Shown piece after piece: positions 30,973 to 44,557 of a stretch of 64,000 nt of DNA. Position 1 is the stretch's first letter; each line of letters opens with the position of its first letter. The stretch covers positions 119,501 through 183,500 of the forward strand of contig JAOPHQ010005712.1 of assembly GCA_030340625.1 (NCBI GenBank), read 5' to 3'. The notes below the pieces were generated by a model, which searched no databases, had not been told where the DNA came from, and saw nothing but the letters and a program-made list of their open reading frames with translations. The stretch is from Merluccius polli (lineage: Eukaryota; Chordata; Actinopteri; Gadiformes; Merlucciidae). A program made the position numbers and the translations under genes.

Positions 30973-33900
30973 TTTATTGCCCTTGTGGGCGGTGGGCAGA
31001 TCTTTGTTACGGTCAAAGTCCTTGGCCGTACGGCAGTCTGTCTCCCCGTTCTCCTGGGAGCGAGAGTCCTTCTCCATCAGGTGCATCACGAGAATGGTCT
31101 CCAAGAGACTCAACAGCATCAGGGCAAATATCGTTGTGATGTAGGTCGCTATCGAAACAAAAGAGGAACCACTGATACGACAGTCGCATATGAGTATCAT
31201 TTCACATTCAATGTCTGTAGTATGTTCTATGAATTACATGTGAATCGCAAAGGTGAAGTTGGCTCCACCTGTGAGTGGGATCTTATTGGACGTTGAGGGC
31301 AGTATGTCATTGAGAATGAGCTGTAGCACCATCACAGAGAGCATCACAGTAACCTTAAAGCTTAGCTTCTCTCCGCCCTTCTCAGAGATGAACAGAGAGG
31401 CCACGTCCAGGCACATGAAGAACCAAATGGGCAACAGGAAGTTGACGATGTAGAGGACAGGCCTTCTCTTCATCGTGATCTTGGGGGGGGGGGGGGGGGG
31501 AAGGCATTCAAACAGGGGAACCTATGATATGACCTCAGAGATGATATCATGCATAGAATGCATGGAAAAACAGACCCTGCGCATCTCGCCATGTGTACCT
31601 ACTTTGTGATGCTTGCAAAGTATAAACATAGTGTACACAATGGCATCTGGGTGGTATTGCCGAGAGGAGTTGGTGACCGTCACGCTGCAGAATATCCACT
31701 CGTCCTGCATCTGCATCACCTTCTGAGTCCAGTATGTGACTATTTCAGAGTCGTCCGAGGGATAGAGTTTTAACTCCTCACCTGAGATGGAATTACAAAT
31801 GAGGGGAAAATAGGGCAATTCAACAGCTGCGAATGAATTGACCATAACCTTAACCTTGGCATGAACATACAGCACAACCATATATGGTGTAGAGTTTGAC
31901 TTCCAGCCGAAAAGGTACTGGGTTCCATCTCCAATGTCCACAACCTACATAAAGGCATTGTTGAGCCTAAGATACCTAACCCCTACCTGCTTCTTAATGA
32001 CCTGACGTTTGGATAAAAGCGTCTCCTTAATATAGCGTATGGTGTACAACACACACACACAAACACGCGATGCAACGTGCACTACAGCTATGGTACAGGT
32101 AGGTATTGGCTCTATATACCGCATTATTAACCCCACAAAACACCCACTAGTGTGGGTGATGGAGTTGAAAGTGAGATTGCAGCGCTGCGTGTCGAAGGGG
32201 AAGCTGTAGATGTTCATCTTGCTTGTCATTCCTGAGACGGACCCTCCCTCGAGCGTACAGGCTCACATAGGGGGGGGGGGGGGGGGGTCCTTATCCAGCT
32301 CAGTCCTAGAATGCAAGAAAGTGTTTTTTTTTAAGTACACCAATATCACATTTGGCGCTGTGTGTATTTTGTTGATTCAGCTACTCTAGCCTTGTCTACA
32401 AATATAGTGATTGCCTTCTTACAATATTCTTACAGTACCATAGGTGTTCACAGTTGAAATCAGACCCCTGGCCATGGCAGTGTTATTTCTAAGCTCTACC
32501 AAGTGGGGTACACGGCACCACTGCTGAGTTATAATCTATGTAGGACTGCACCACTCATATACTCACATTTCTTCAATGGTTATATCTGGCTTCCACACAA
32601 GCTCATTGGGAACAGAAAGGATTTCGGTAATGTTACAGAAGTCGTAGAGCCGATCACTATGCCAAACCTAGAACAAGAATGTGAAGCCGTTGTTTCGACA
32701 AAATCGTTTTGTGCCATGTTAATGTAACTTTATTTTATTATATTTCCGACAGATGTACATTTTGCATAGAATAATCAATAAAATCCTCTAGTCCACTGAG
32801 AGAGCTCACCATTGAAGTCCAAATATCAACAACAAACATCTGCTTTTTTTCAACCTGAAGGTAAACAAATTTGGTATTAGTATCTATATTCCAATATAAA
32901 AAAGACTCATGCACATACCTGCACGCATGCACACGCACACATGCACACACACACCATATCCAGAATGGCGTAGAAGGCAACCTCGAGGTATACGTCGGTG
33001 GGTTTTGTGTGGTCCAGGACTGGGCGCGTCAGTGTGTGTATCTCGTTGTTTTTGCTGACGTTCAGGTGTTGTAGGACATCATAGTAGCTGCACACCTTCT
33101 GGCTTGACGCCTCATCTAGACTAGGCCTCTGGAGCCAATAGCAAAACAACTGTTATGACAGTGGCACAGGCAGAACGCTTAAGTACACCATGAAATGACA
33201 ATATTCATTCACTTGGTTTCCAGCGCATTTCTACAGTCATACTATTCACTTTTTAACAATGGATTCCGAAATATTAAAATGTAGTTTTGTATAAATCACA
33301 GTTTATTTGGTAGGTTACATCCAAATCCAAACTTCGGTCTGACTCATTTGTGATGGTGAAGTGTCAGTAGGTGCTAATGTCACTGTGCTACACAGCTAGA
33401 ATATTTCACAGGTGTGTGTGTGTGTAGGTGCCTGCCTGTGTGCGTGCATGTGTGCATGCGTGTGCATGCTTGAGTGTGCGTGTGTATGTGTGTCATATTG
33501 ATTTGTGTATTACATCAACTATGTCTTGATCTTAATGGATATTACAGGAACATTGGACATGTTAATGCAGGCTCTGGTTACTCAAGGACCATAATGGGTT
33601 TTAAGTGTTGGGGCGTTGGCAGGCAGGCAAACACCAGTTGGCATTATGTAATTCAAATCTTCTTTTTTTTTTGTTATGATGCAGGTATTGGATTTATTAT
33701 AGCACATGTTCATCCATGTTCATATATACATACAATATAAGAGACAACAGCAAAATGTTTTGAACATTACATTGGGAAAAGCATGGTATAACATGTGGTC
33801 CAATTAAAAAACTACATTTGTATGGTCCATACCTTGATAGGTAAACTTTGTTTTAATGTATTTAGTTATTTAAACCCATAATTCATTTATGCTAGATTGA

Positions 33901-34215
33901 CTGTTCAGAATGAAAAACAAATCAACTGAAACCATCATCAGTTACCACAAATATTTGTACATTTTCAAATTGAATTTTATAAATAAAACAAATACTAAAA
34001 AGCCTGCATAAGATGAACTGACTACAATAAGATATAAATGAGACAATATGTTGATACACAAGTATTGACAATTTCATGTAATTTCACAAAAAATAGTATT
34101 AATCAAATCTGTTTTTTTCTATATCACACTATATTTTATAAACATCTACAAGAACAGATATTCCAAGTGGCTTACCGGTAATGAAGAGCAGAAATATCAA
34201 AGAGACACACATCAT
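30973..34215 (-). pseudogene. 5-HT3-like channel gene A (pseudogene)
   Basis: Exons by homology to genes B and C: 34215-34176 (signal peptide start), 33115-32955, 32854-32810, 32667-32567, 32305-32148, 31781-31630, 31479-31269 (TM1-TM2) and 31148-30973 (TM3 and loop). Several lesions are visible. In the frame set by both splice phases of exon 5, a TGA at 32265-32263 follows an 18-C run. The first Cys of the Cys-loop is Ser (TSKMNIYSFPFDTQRC). Exon 6 ends TACACT followed by ATGTTT where genes B and C have a GT donor. No TM4 exon is present downstream. TM2 keeps EKLSFKVT, the cation-channel signature. The gene is most likely a dead member of the tandem cluster, although exon lengths 161, 45 and 211 still match its paralogues. 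Confidence 0.82.
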
Positions 34216-34517
34216 AGTGAAACCTCTGGAGCAACAGATGAAACGGATGGTGGACTCTGTGCCTCTACCTCAGTCCCTGTGTTTCAACTGACAAATACTC
34301 AAAAACTCAAATTGGTCGCACCAAAGCTTCTTATATCAGTGGCCCCTCCTACATTTGAAGGCAATTGTGGATGCTTGGAAGTATTGATGAGAGATTGAAA
34401 TGAGAAAAAGCTCTGCACTCGGTTGAAAGTCAAGTGATCAACATAAGATAACACAATGAAACATAACATACCAACAACAACAGATCCCCAACAATACCGT
34501 AACATGCCATGCCCTCT

Positions 34518-36466
34518 CTAACTGTTCCATTCTAAAAATAGGAAAAGGAGAAAAAGTGAAACAGCGGTGAGATAGAAACTGAAGAAAGCGGTGTTGGTTC
34601 TTCTGGCCATCCGGGTCCAGTAGCCGGTCTTCCCTCCTGGACCCTGGGTGCTGCGTGACCCACTCAGTGACCTCATCTCCCTCAGCTCCTCCAGGATGAG
34701 CAGCAGCAGGTGGGAGTCTGCCCTCTGGGGGTTATTGACACCCTGAAACAGAGACCGGAGGCTCTGTGTCCTCTTGCTAGCACCAATAACGGCTTTGGTC
34801 ATATAACATTTTTTAAATTGTCTAACGGCTTAACTTTTGCAACATCAACTCTGTTTCCACCAAAAATACGGAAAACTTGGATCATTGATGCCATTTATCC
34901 TATTTGGAGAAATGGAAAAGGCAAATCCCAATTTGGTCAATTTTTCTTGGAAACAAAGTTGATGTTGCAGATGATTGAACACAGGTAACACACACATATA
35001 AAGCAGTACTCTCTTATATTAGAAAATATCCGAGCGTGACGGTTCCTCTTGAACTCTAACCTCTTCAGCCACAGGAAGCAGCTCATGTGGAGTCTCCCCA
35101 CGAGATCCGTTGCAGACAGCTGAGCCATGAGTGCAGTTTCCCTCCTCTGAAATGAAATGGTTAAGATACAACACATGGCTTGTCATCCCATTTCTATTCG
35201 GTTTGCAGAGCATTTATTAAAGATATATAGTGCCATATATAGGATAAAGCAATATACTCTATGGCTTTTTTACCACCATAGAGCCATACTTATTGAGGAC
35301 CTATCAAGACCTTCCATACATTTAAAAATGTAAGGAAGGTCTTGACACGTCTTCAAGTTACTCTTAAACTCCACCATACAACATACTGCATGTGTTACGA
35401 TAGGAGTCCGAAGCCCTGCTCCATTTCTGTTCCGCGTTCTCCACCAGGATGCGAGAGTCCTTCTCCATCAGATAGGTCACCAACACCGTCTCCAGGAGAC
35501 TCAACAGCATCAGAGCAAAGATCACGATGCAGTAGGTCGCTGGTGGGACGAACCAAACACAAAACTTGAACTTTATGATTGTTAAGAATACTATATTTAT
35601 TTATATATTTTGTATTTCTTTATGCACCCCGTTCCAGGCGTTCAGTTGTGAGGTGATGAGGTTAGGCAGTGGACGGATGACCAGAGAGTGGTCGTACCTA
35701 TGAGCGGAGTCCTGTTGGACATGGAGGGCAGTATTTCGTTGAGGATGAGCAGCAGCACGGAGATGGCCAGCAGCACGGTGACTTTGTAGCCCAACTTGTC
35801 CCCCCGATGGTCGGAGATGAGGAAGGAGGACAGGTCCAAACACAGGAAGAAGAGGACGGGCAGCAGGAAGTTGATGACGTGCAGGAGGGGCCTCCTCTTC
35901 ATGGAGATCTAGAGGAGAAGAGAAGGTAGTCAAGGTTCGGAGAGGCTGACCTTCACAACAAGCTGACAAAGATAATGGTAGAATTCAGTGCCGAGCACCA
36001 GCAGCATGGTCACTGTATCTGTAATTGACTCGTTGTGTCTTGGTTGCACTGCCATACCTAAATCGAACAGACCCATAATTAATGTTATGAGCTACACCTG
36101 TGTGTTTCCTATTGTGAAAAGGGCCCATAGCCTATGTTATCATTAGATAGGCCCTAGTGATTGTATTCTGCAATAGGCTTAGATAATATTTGAATAATGC
36201 AACTCGGATTCAGATATTAGACTAATTTAATAATCAGTATTCTGATTTGCATCAAAAGATAATAATTTGCAATGCCAAGATGTGTTGACGCATACTGTGT
36301 ATATGATCTGATCCCAGCAGCCCTTGTTAAGGACAAACGTGTTGTTGGTGACGGACAGGCTGAGGAACTCCCACTCCCCCTGGGTCTGCATCAATCTGTG
36401 GGAGAACTGTGTGACCCGGGACGAGTTGGAGGATGGGACGAGCCGCAATTCATTGACTGACGAGAA

Positions 36467-36497
<31 letters not shown>

Positions 36498-36885
36498 AGA
36501 GACAGATGCTGTGTGGTAAGTACCCTTATTAAAACCGTCCCCATCCAAGGTACTGTCGGTAAGATTTAGTTTTTTTTTGTGTGTAATTGGTTAGAAATGG
36601 CATAGCCATCTGTCAGCACTTTGAGAATGTCTGTTTTGAGTTGACTGCGCCGGCCTCTGTATGAGCCAATTTAGATTTGATACCGCTCCTGGGTCATTTC
36701 CGACCAATCAGGGCATCTCTGTTCCTGTGATTGGTCCGGGGAACCCATCTTGCCCGTCAATCACAGGGGCGTGAAATGCAACACTTCCCAATGGCGGAGA
36801 AACGTAGGGAAGGAGGGAGCAGAGAGAAAGGGGATGTTTTTCTGGTTGTTTAGTTTCAAATTCTTGCGCTCTTCTGCGTTTTTCT

Positions 36886-36922
<37 letters not shown>

Positions 36923-39212
36923 ACAACTCTCGAATCTTACCTACGGCACCTTTAAAGAACCTGCTTTCAAAGTAAAGATGCTGAACTTGTAGAGTCCAGA
37001 GAGAACACACGGTGTCGCCCTCACTGCTGTGTATGACGGAGGTGATGGTGATGTTGCAACTCTGTGTGTCGAAGGGGAACTTGTGGACGTCCATCCTGCA
37101 GGTGCTGACCACCTTCAGGTCCTCCTCCATAAAGACCTTCCCCTCGTTGGTCATGTACAGGTAAGGGTTGGGGAGGGCCACGTCACTCTGTGTCCTGGGA
37201 GGTATACACACGCACACATACAAACCCATGCGCACACGCACACACACACACACACAGACACACATACATGTACACGCACATACACACACACACACACACA
37301 GCCACACACATACATGCACACACATACACACACGCACACACGCAAACATATGAATGCATATACACAACAGTGCGACACATAGCTATTATGCTAATTTATC
37401 TGCATAATCTAGTGATTTTTTTTTCAAAAATGCTCGCTCACATTTCATAGATGAAGATGTCCGGCTTCCACAGAAACTCTTTGGGAAGAGAAACCTGCGT
37501 GATCCCACAGAACTGAGCGGGATCCCAGGTAATCCGCTCATCGTTCCAGCTCTGCAGCCGCACCAGAGGAGGAGTCGATCAGGAAGGTGTGAAATTATAG
37601 GCTATTCATTAATTCATTCGATCATACAATTTACAGAGTAAAACGCTCTATTAGGGAGATCATCGTCATCATCATCATCATCATCATGAGGATGAGAATG
37701 GTGATGTACAGCTGCTAGAAACTAAAATGGAGGTGTCAAAATGAGAGAATCATCCTGTTTTAATTGCGTTGCAAATGCAACGTACCATTTGAATCCAGAT
37801 GAGAGGGAGAGAAGGTCTGGGCTTTCTCGTTCTATCAGAAAACAAACAACAATAATATGTATCTAATCTTCAGGATAAACATAAACGCTTTAGTAATGCA
37901 TGGCAGGGAAATGCAGCTAACTAGTGCAAATAGTGCATTCTCTATTTGATATAAAATACACACTTAGACTATACCATTGTGTAAACCTACTGAATAGTAT
38001 TTATCTTATTTCTGAAGCTGTACTCTAACTTTGATGTACATTCAAACATACAGCTGTCAATCCGAGTGACAACTAAAAGTATTTTACAAACAACCTAACC
38101 AGACAGAGTAAAAAGGCTAATAAGCATGCATCAATGATTTAACCCCGTAGCTCTTACCACATTCAGAATGGCGCAGACGTACACGTCGAGGTGCAGGACT
38201 GTCGGGTGTGTGTGGTCCCGAACCGGGCGTGTCGAACTGTACACCTCGTTCATCCGGCTCATATTCAAATGGTCCAAAACATCCTGGTAGCAGCACACTT
38301 TCTGAGGAGAAACGTGTTCTAGAAAAGAAAAGGAAGAAAACAACAGTTTAACCACCAGCCATCGTGTTTGTACACTAGGGGGCTGGAGGAATATTGGTTT
38401 TAGTTAAATGCAGTCATAAATGTTTTATCATTTCATAGATGGTTTTACAGATGGGTGTGACAGGTGCAGGTACACTTAGCAACCACTGGCAATGTTAATT
38501 GACCCCTGGACTGAACAATGCTAATAGTGTAACTTAGTGGTACCATCAGGTGCTCATTGTCATTTTTTTTTTCAATTAAGTTTTTCAATGTTCATTGACT
38601 TATCAGTCATAAAGGAAAACGCACGCCACTGTGGTGTGTACTCAGTACATATGTTATTAGTTGCTGATGGCTGTGCAAGATTTATCAGCTCAATACAAAC
38701 ATTGGCTGAAGCGATGCAATTATCTATGCCTTTGTGTCTATAATAATTACTCAACTGCCATTACTCAACATTTTAATTAAGTCTTCATTTTGATTTCTCT
38801 TTAATCACAAACAAAACCATTGTCATCATCGTTACCATCATCATCAAAACAAACAGTACAGTGCAGTGAGAAAAGTACCCTTCTACAGTTTCCTATAAAC
38901 ATACTGATATTTCATTGTTATTTCCAGTTAATATTTGTGAGAAAAACTACAGTCAATGTAAAATTAAAATAAACAAAACTAAAAGGTGGTCGGCCATCAA
39001 AAAAAATTATGGTTAACAAAATAGTCGGGCTATGAGAAAAGATTAATTCACCGTAGACCCGATATACAATACACACACGCATCACCAACTCATACTAACC
39101 AGACCAAGCAAAATTCACAGACATACATTATAGCCAGTGATGTTAATATGTTGATCCATGAGAGAGCAGTCTTACCTGTGATGATGAACAGGTAGAGGAA
39201 AAAAATGTACAT
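34518..39212 (-). CDS. 5-HT3-like pentameric ligand-gated channel, gene B
   Basis: Ten exons: 39212-39176 (signal peptide), 38318-38158, 37831-37786, 37551-37442, 37194-37025, 36456-36296, 35908-35698, 35539-35399, 35146-35061 and 34742-34518. The product has a Cys-loop ([17 protein letters not shown], 13 residues between the cysteines). TM1 follows [15 protein letters not shown] and TM2 is [21 protein letters not shown]3 lies in [18 protein letters not shown] and TM4 in [20 protein letters not shown]. All phases agree except exon 3, which is 46 bp instead of the 45 bp in A and C and shifts the frame. Without the extra base the sum is 1347 bp (448 residues plus stop). Asp at the -1' side of TM2 predicts cation selectivity. 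Loop C lacks the Cys-Cys pair of nicotinic alpha subunits, so 5-HT3-like fits better. The extra base may be an assembly error or a real lesion. Confidence 0.82.
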
Positions 39213-39334
39213 CTTATCCTGTTATATTGATGTGCTGTTATTTCCGTCTTGATGTGTATGACTTGGGTCAGAGCTCAGCGTATGTTTCTATATCTCTGTC
39301 TACTCTGTCATATCTGGATGTGACCAGTTCAATA

Positions 39335-39405
39335 GTGCATGTGTGTTTGTGTGTGTGTGTGTGTGTGTACGCATGTGTGTGTGTGTGTGTGTGTGCATGT
39401 GTGTG
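39335..39405. repeat. (GT)n microsatellite upstream of gene B
   Basis: Imperfect GT repeat with a short interruption, about 130 bp upstream of the gene B start codon. A second (GT)n lies at 39719-39750. Confidence 0.9.
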
Positions 39406-39716
39406 TTTCCCTGAAACAGAGACCCCTCCCATCAAGGTAAATGACATCCATTCTTCATCAAGAATCGACAGTGAACCAGGAGGACCGATCCAGAACAAGA
39501 CGGACAGAAGGGAAGTCAGATATAATTTCAAAACATTATTATATTGGGGTATTGTTTATTGAGGCCATTGATCGTGATTGGTTTAGCTTCTGGGTGACAG
39601 ATGAGGAGGGCGGGTTTTCATGACAGGAGGGAGAAATGGGGACAAGTAATGTGGATAGAGAGTCTACTCACAGCAACAATAAACACACCGATAGATCACT
39701 AAATCCTGCTGAGGAG

Positions 39717-39754
<38 letters not shown>

Positions 39755-40234
39755 CTGTATTGTTGACGCTGAAGTTGTGGAGTGTGTGTGGTTGACACTG
39801 CACCAGGCTCGAGTCAATATGATCAGCTATCACCACACACACTCAGGGAGACAGCTTCTGTTATGACAGCATGTAACGTTTGCTCTGGCTTTTAACATCT
39901 TGCCAAATTTCCAGTAAACTAGTTTTATACAACTACCAGGTGGCGTGTGGCAGGGTCAACTAACATACAAGTTTTTTAAACCTCAACTCTGTATATTTGT
40001 GAAGAAAATTCTTAATCTAACAAATGCACTACCGAGTACATTGCAAACTATATGAGCCTGGATTGTTGTTAATGTATCTATTTTAAATCGTCTTTTTTAT
40101 TTAAAAAAAATAAAATAAATGTGTAAATAATGCAAGAGTAAAATGACAACAAAATGACACAACAAATAAATCCACTTGCTTGAGGTCTCAACTTTTGTTG
40201 TACGGACGTCCGTACCAGCGCTACTAGACCACCT

Positions 40235-43200
40235 CTAGTAGCGCCATTCCTTATACATGAGGGTGAGGAAGAACAGGGCCACCACCACATAACACATAAA
40301 GAACACTACATTGATCCTATAGGATAGTCTGGTCCAGTAGCCGGGCCTCCCTCCATGACTCTGTCTGCTCCACGCCAGCGCCAGACCCTTCATCTCCCTC
40401 AGCTCCTCCAGAATCATCAGCCACAGGTGGGTGGAGTCGGCCCCCGTGGCGGGACTGCTGTCAACAACCTGAAAAACAACCGAGAACAACAGATTCAAAT
40501 GGCAGCTTAAAGGGGGCACTGCAACAGGAAGATGGTGTACTGTGACCATCTCTCCCTTCTCTGCCTGTTGTGTGATAGGTTAGGCCAGTGGGCAAAATGG
40601 TAATGTGGTTCCCCTGGGGAGTCTGGCATGTCAATAATGTAGCATATACTATCAGTAATGTCAACCTCAACTATCTGTAATGTTCACATTTACTTTTTGC
40701 ATTGGATTGGATTCCTACCAGCCATTCTTAGTTAAAGTCCATGTAAAGCTAATTCTGAGATTTGTTTCAAAACACATTTTACACATTATAAAGTCATTGT
40801 TGAAAACATGAGAAAATACTGTGTCACTATTAAATGTTGAATTGTGGAGTTAGATGGTTTTTCTATTTTCCACTATTTTTGTGTTCAGGATTTTCTGGGC
40901 GGGGCTAAAGGGGCACCTGATGACGCACCGCGATCCCCCTTAGCATTGCTCTGCCACCAACAAGAGTGCAGGCTCCGCCCCTCCGTGTGCGGATGGGTGT
41001 GGTTTAGCGCCTTCAGCGGACACGCCCCCAGCGTCTCAGAGCAGAGAATACTGCTTATTTTTTCACGATTTTGAAACCTAATTTTATATGCTTGGAGAGT
41101 TTAGTTTTTAACCATTCAAATTTGGCTGGGTGGTTAACAACAAATATTTCTTTGGTGTGACAAACTCAAAACATAAATTTACTTTTGCTTTACATGGACT
41201 TTGAGGAAGTGAGAGAGATAGCACAGCTTACCTGCTCAGCCATTGGAAGAAGATCACGTGGCATGTCAGCCCTCGACCAATCACAGATACACGCACAGCG
41301 TGCACAGCTCTTCTCTGCTGGAAGGTAACACGTCATCAGCATGTATTCAAACTTCAAACTTTATGCATTGACATGACATAACAATTTGTTATTTGCTCAT
41401 TATTAGTCATTGAGTAGACACTTTTCTCCAAAGTGACTTACGTGACTTTTTACTGATACATGTCGTTAATGAGCAGGCAGGTATCCAGATCTTGCTCCAC
41501 AGTCTCATGCCTATAGGTAGACTATGGATATTTGGATTCGACCCCAGGAACCCAAACCCACTATTTGACTATCTTCATCATGATAACGACTCTTTACGTT
41601 ACTTAATTCTCAATAGAAAGGGGATTCTTGTGTCGGCCATCTTGTAACTCACAATGATCGGGGGAGTTGGGAGCGACGGCCTCGTCCTGCTGCTTGCCCT
41701 CAAAGTCTTCCACCAGGGCGGCTTCTCTCTTTGTGACCCCTCCCTCCTCAGAGTCCTTCTCCATCAGATAGGTCACCAACACCGTCTCCAGGAGACTCAA
41801 CAGCATCAGAGCAAAGATCACGATGCAGTAGGTCGCTGGTGGGACGAACCAAACACAAAACATGATTATGATAACTGCCGCTATTTATTGTATTTATCTA
41901 TCCAGGTTGAACACATTGAGATTAACTCAGTTGATGGCAGGGGCGGTTCTAGGATCAGACCATTGGGGGGGCTCAGAGGGGCTGTGAGGGAAAGAGAAAT
42001 CACGTATGTGAGAGAATCATGCTGGCAACAGGCCCAAGTAGGCCAATTAGGCCTACTTCTACTTCTGTATTAATTAGGACATCTCGGGTTCTATTTGGAG
42101 TACAAAAATAATATTGGTATTGTTGGAAAGGTAAAAATGTCCTCTTCATTTGGGGGGGCTAAGATTGAATTTGTGGAGGCTGAAGCCCCCCCAAAAACGG
42201 CCTAAAACCGCCAGTGGCTGGGACAACGAGATATAAGAAGAGGGCTCTTGGGGACGCCAGTGATTATTTCTACGTCACCTGAATTGTAATGTCAAATACA
42301 AGTGCGACATTGTGGCGCAGAGGAGAGAATTGCGTGTGATCTGCACAGGAGACCCGGGTTCAGAGATTGAATTTGGGGAGGCTGAAGCCCCCCCCAAAAA
42401 CGGCCTAAAACCGCCACTGGTTGATGGGCTGAGTAAAAGTCATGATTTGCATTGTTTTTCCGGTCTACTGGAACACAATTTCCGTTGACCTAATGACAAG
42501 AAGAACAACAACAAAGACATGGAGAATAAATACGTTCTTTGACAAATAATTTGACAAAGCAATATCCCGAAAAACATTAACGGAAATGGATACACCTCTG
42601 CCAGAGATCCCTCCCACTCGCTCACCTCTCGCCACTAAACCCATGTAACTGAAATGGATATTGCCCCCTCCTGCCCTCTTTCTCGCCAATAACGCACATT
42701 TGAAGCACCCCGTTCCAGGCATTCAGTCGTGAGGTGATGAGGTTAGGCAGCGGACGGATGACCAGAGAGTGGTCGTACCTATGAGGGGAGTCCTGTTGGA
42801 CATGGAGGGCAGTATTTCGTTGAGGATGAGCAGCAGCACGGAGATGGCCAGCAGCACGGTGACTTTGAAGCCCAACTTGTCCCCCCGATGGTCGGAGATG
42901 AGGAAGGAGGACAGGTCCAAACACAGGAAGAAGAGGACGGGCAGCAGGAAGTTGATGACGTGCAGGAGGGGCCTCCTCTTCATGGAGATCTAGAGGAGAA
43001 GAGAGGAGAAGGATAGCTTAGCTTATTTATTTTGCACAATAAAAGAATACAACAAAAGTACTTTAAAAAAAGAAGTACAAGTGCAGTAGAGGGACAGAAA
43101 CCCCAGAAGGTTTATAAGTCTAGAGAAACCTTCAACGAAACCTCTAGAGAAACAAAAAGATAAAAGACATGTAAGATAAAAAAAAGAAAAGAAATAGAGA

Positions 43201-43252
43201 AATAGAGAAATAGAAAAGACCCATTACCCCAGTAGTTCACGACGGTGCATTG

Positions 43253-43313
<61 letters not shown>

Positions 43314-43989
43314 TAACTGAGGTGAGTTCATGGAGAAAACAAAAGTTATGTTGTTGCTTCTAACACTCGTCGTTCCAGCACACTCCTAGAAATTCTAGAA
43401 ATGCACTATATCAATTAAATGTATTATTATTATTATTCATTATATTATTATTATTATTATTAGTTAAGGAGGCAATTGGGAGGCTTGGTCCATCAGCCTG
43501 GCGCTCAATCTGTGTTTTTTGAAGAAGTTTGCGATATGAGTGTGCAATATGTGAGTATTTATTCCAAAATAGGGAAGCTCTGTATTTTATGGAAAACTGA
43601 ATCTGTGTGTTGCGGCTGAGAGGAGGCTGAAGGTTATTTGGATTAGCTAGTATTATGTGTATGGATTTGGGAATTTGGGACCATGTCCAGTTTAATTCAA
43701 GAACATCAAAAGCCCTTTTTTTTGTTTGTTTTCATTCTCTCCTTGAATGCCTCCATGTTTATTTGTTCATCATCAGTCTCCATGAATGTCTCTGTGGAAT
43801 CAGCGCACCGTGTATATGATCTGATCCCATTGCTCTGGGCCGATGATGAACGTGTTGTTGGTGACGCACATGTTGAGGAAGTCCCACTCCCCCTGGGTCT
43901 GCATCACCCTGCGGGAGAACTGTGTGACCCGCGACGAGTTGGAGGACGGGACGAGCCGCAATTCATTGACTGATGAGAGGGAGAGGGAG

Positions 43990-44025
<36 letters not shown>

Positions 44026-44526
44026 CCATTGAGGCAACATAACAAAAAAGATGAAAAGAATTGTTCATTCAAACCCTAATGTATTATGTTGCCATTGGCT
44101 CACTGTTGTGTATGACGGAGCTGATGGTGATGTTGCAGCTCTGTGTGTCGAAGGGGAACTTGTGCACGTCCATCTTGCAGGTGCTGACCACCTTCAGGTC
44201 CTCCTCGAAGGTCACGTTGCCGTCGTAGTAGATGTACACATAGGGACTCTGGGAAGCGTTGTCCATCTCAGTCCTTGTTGGAAAATACACACACATGCAC
44301 ATGCACATGCACATGCACGCATACACACACATATGCACACACACACTCATTATTTTGTTTAGTAGGTTTAATCAGCTTGGAGACACATTCATATTAGTCT
44401 TTTGTTGTGATATGCGGTATCGTCGTGGAATTGAGGTCACATATTAGTTTAAAGTCAATAACACAGACATAGATTGCTAACATAGATCACTTTTGTATGT
44501 TCTTCTGTGTGTGTGTGTGAGTGAGT

Positions 44527-44557
<31 letters not shown>

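Noticed and set aside
37151..37450. Long open frames made of His-Thr or Val-Cys repeats
   Set aside because: Translation of (CA)n/(GT)n microsatellites in gene B introns; the same applies to frames at 44477-44695, 51838-52438, 53590-53881, 55388-56314 and 63738-63980.
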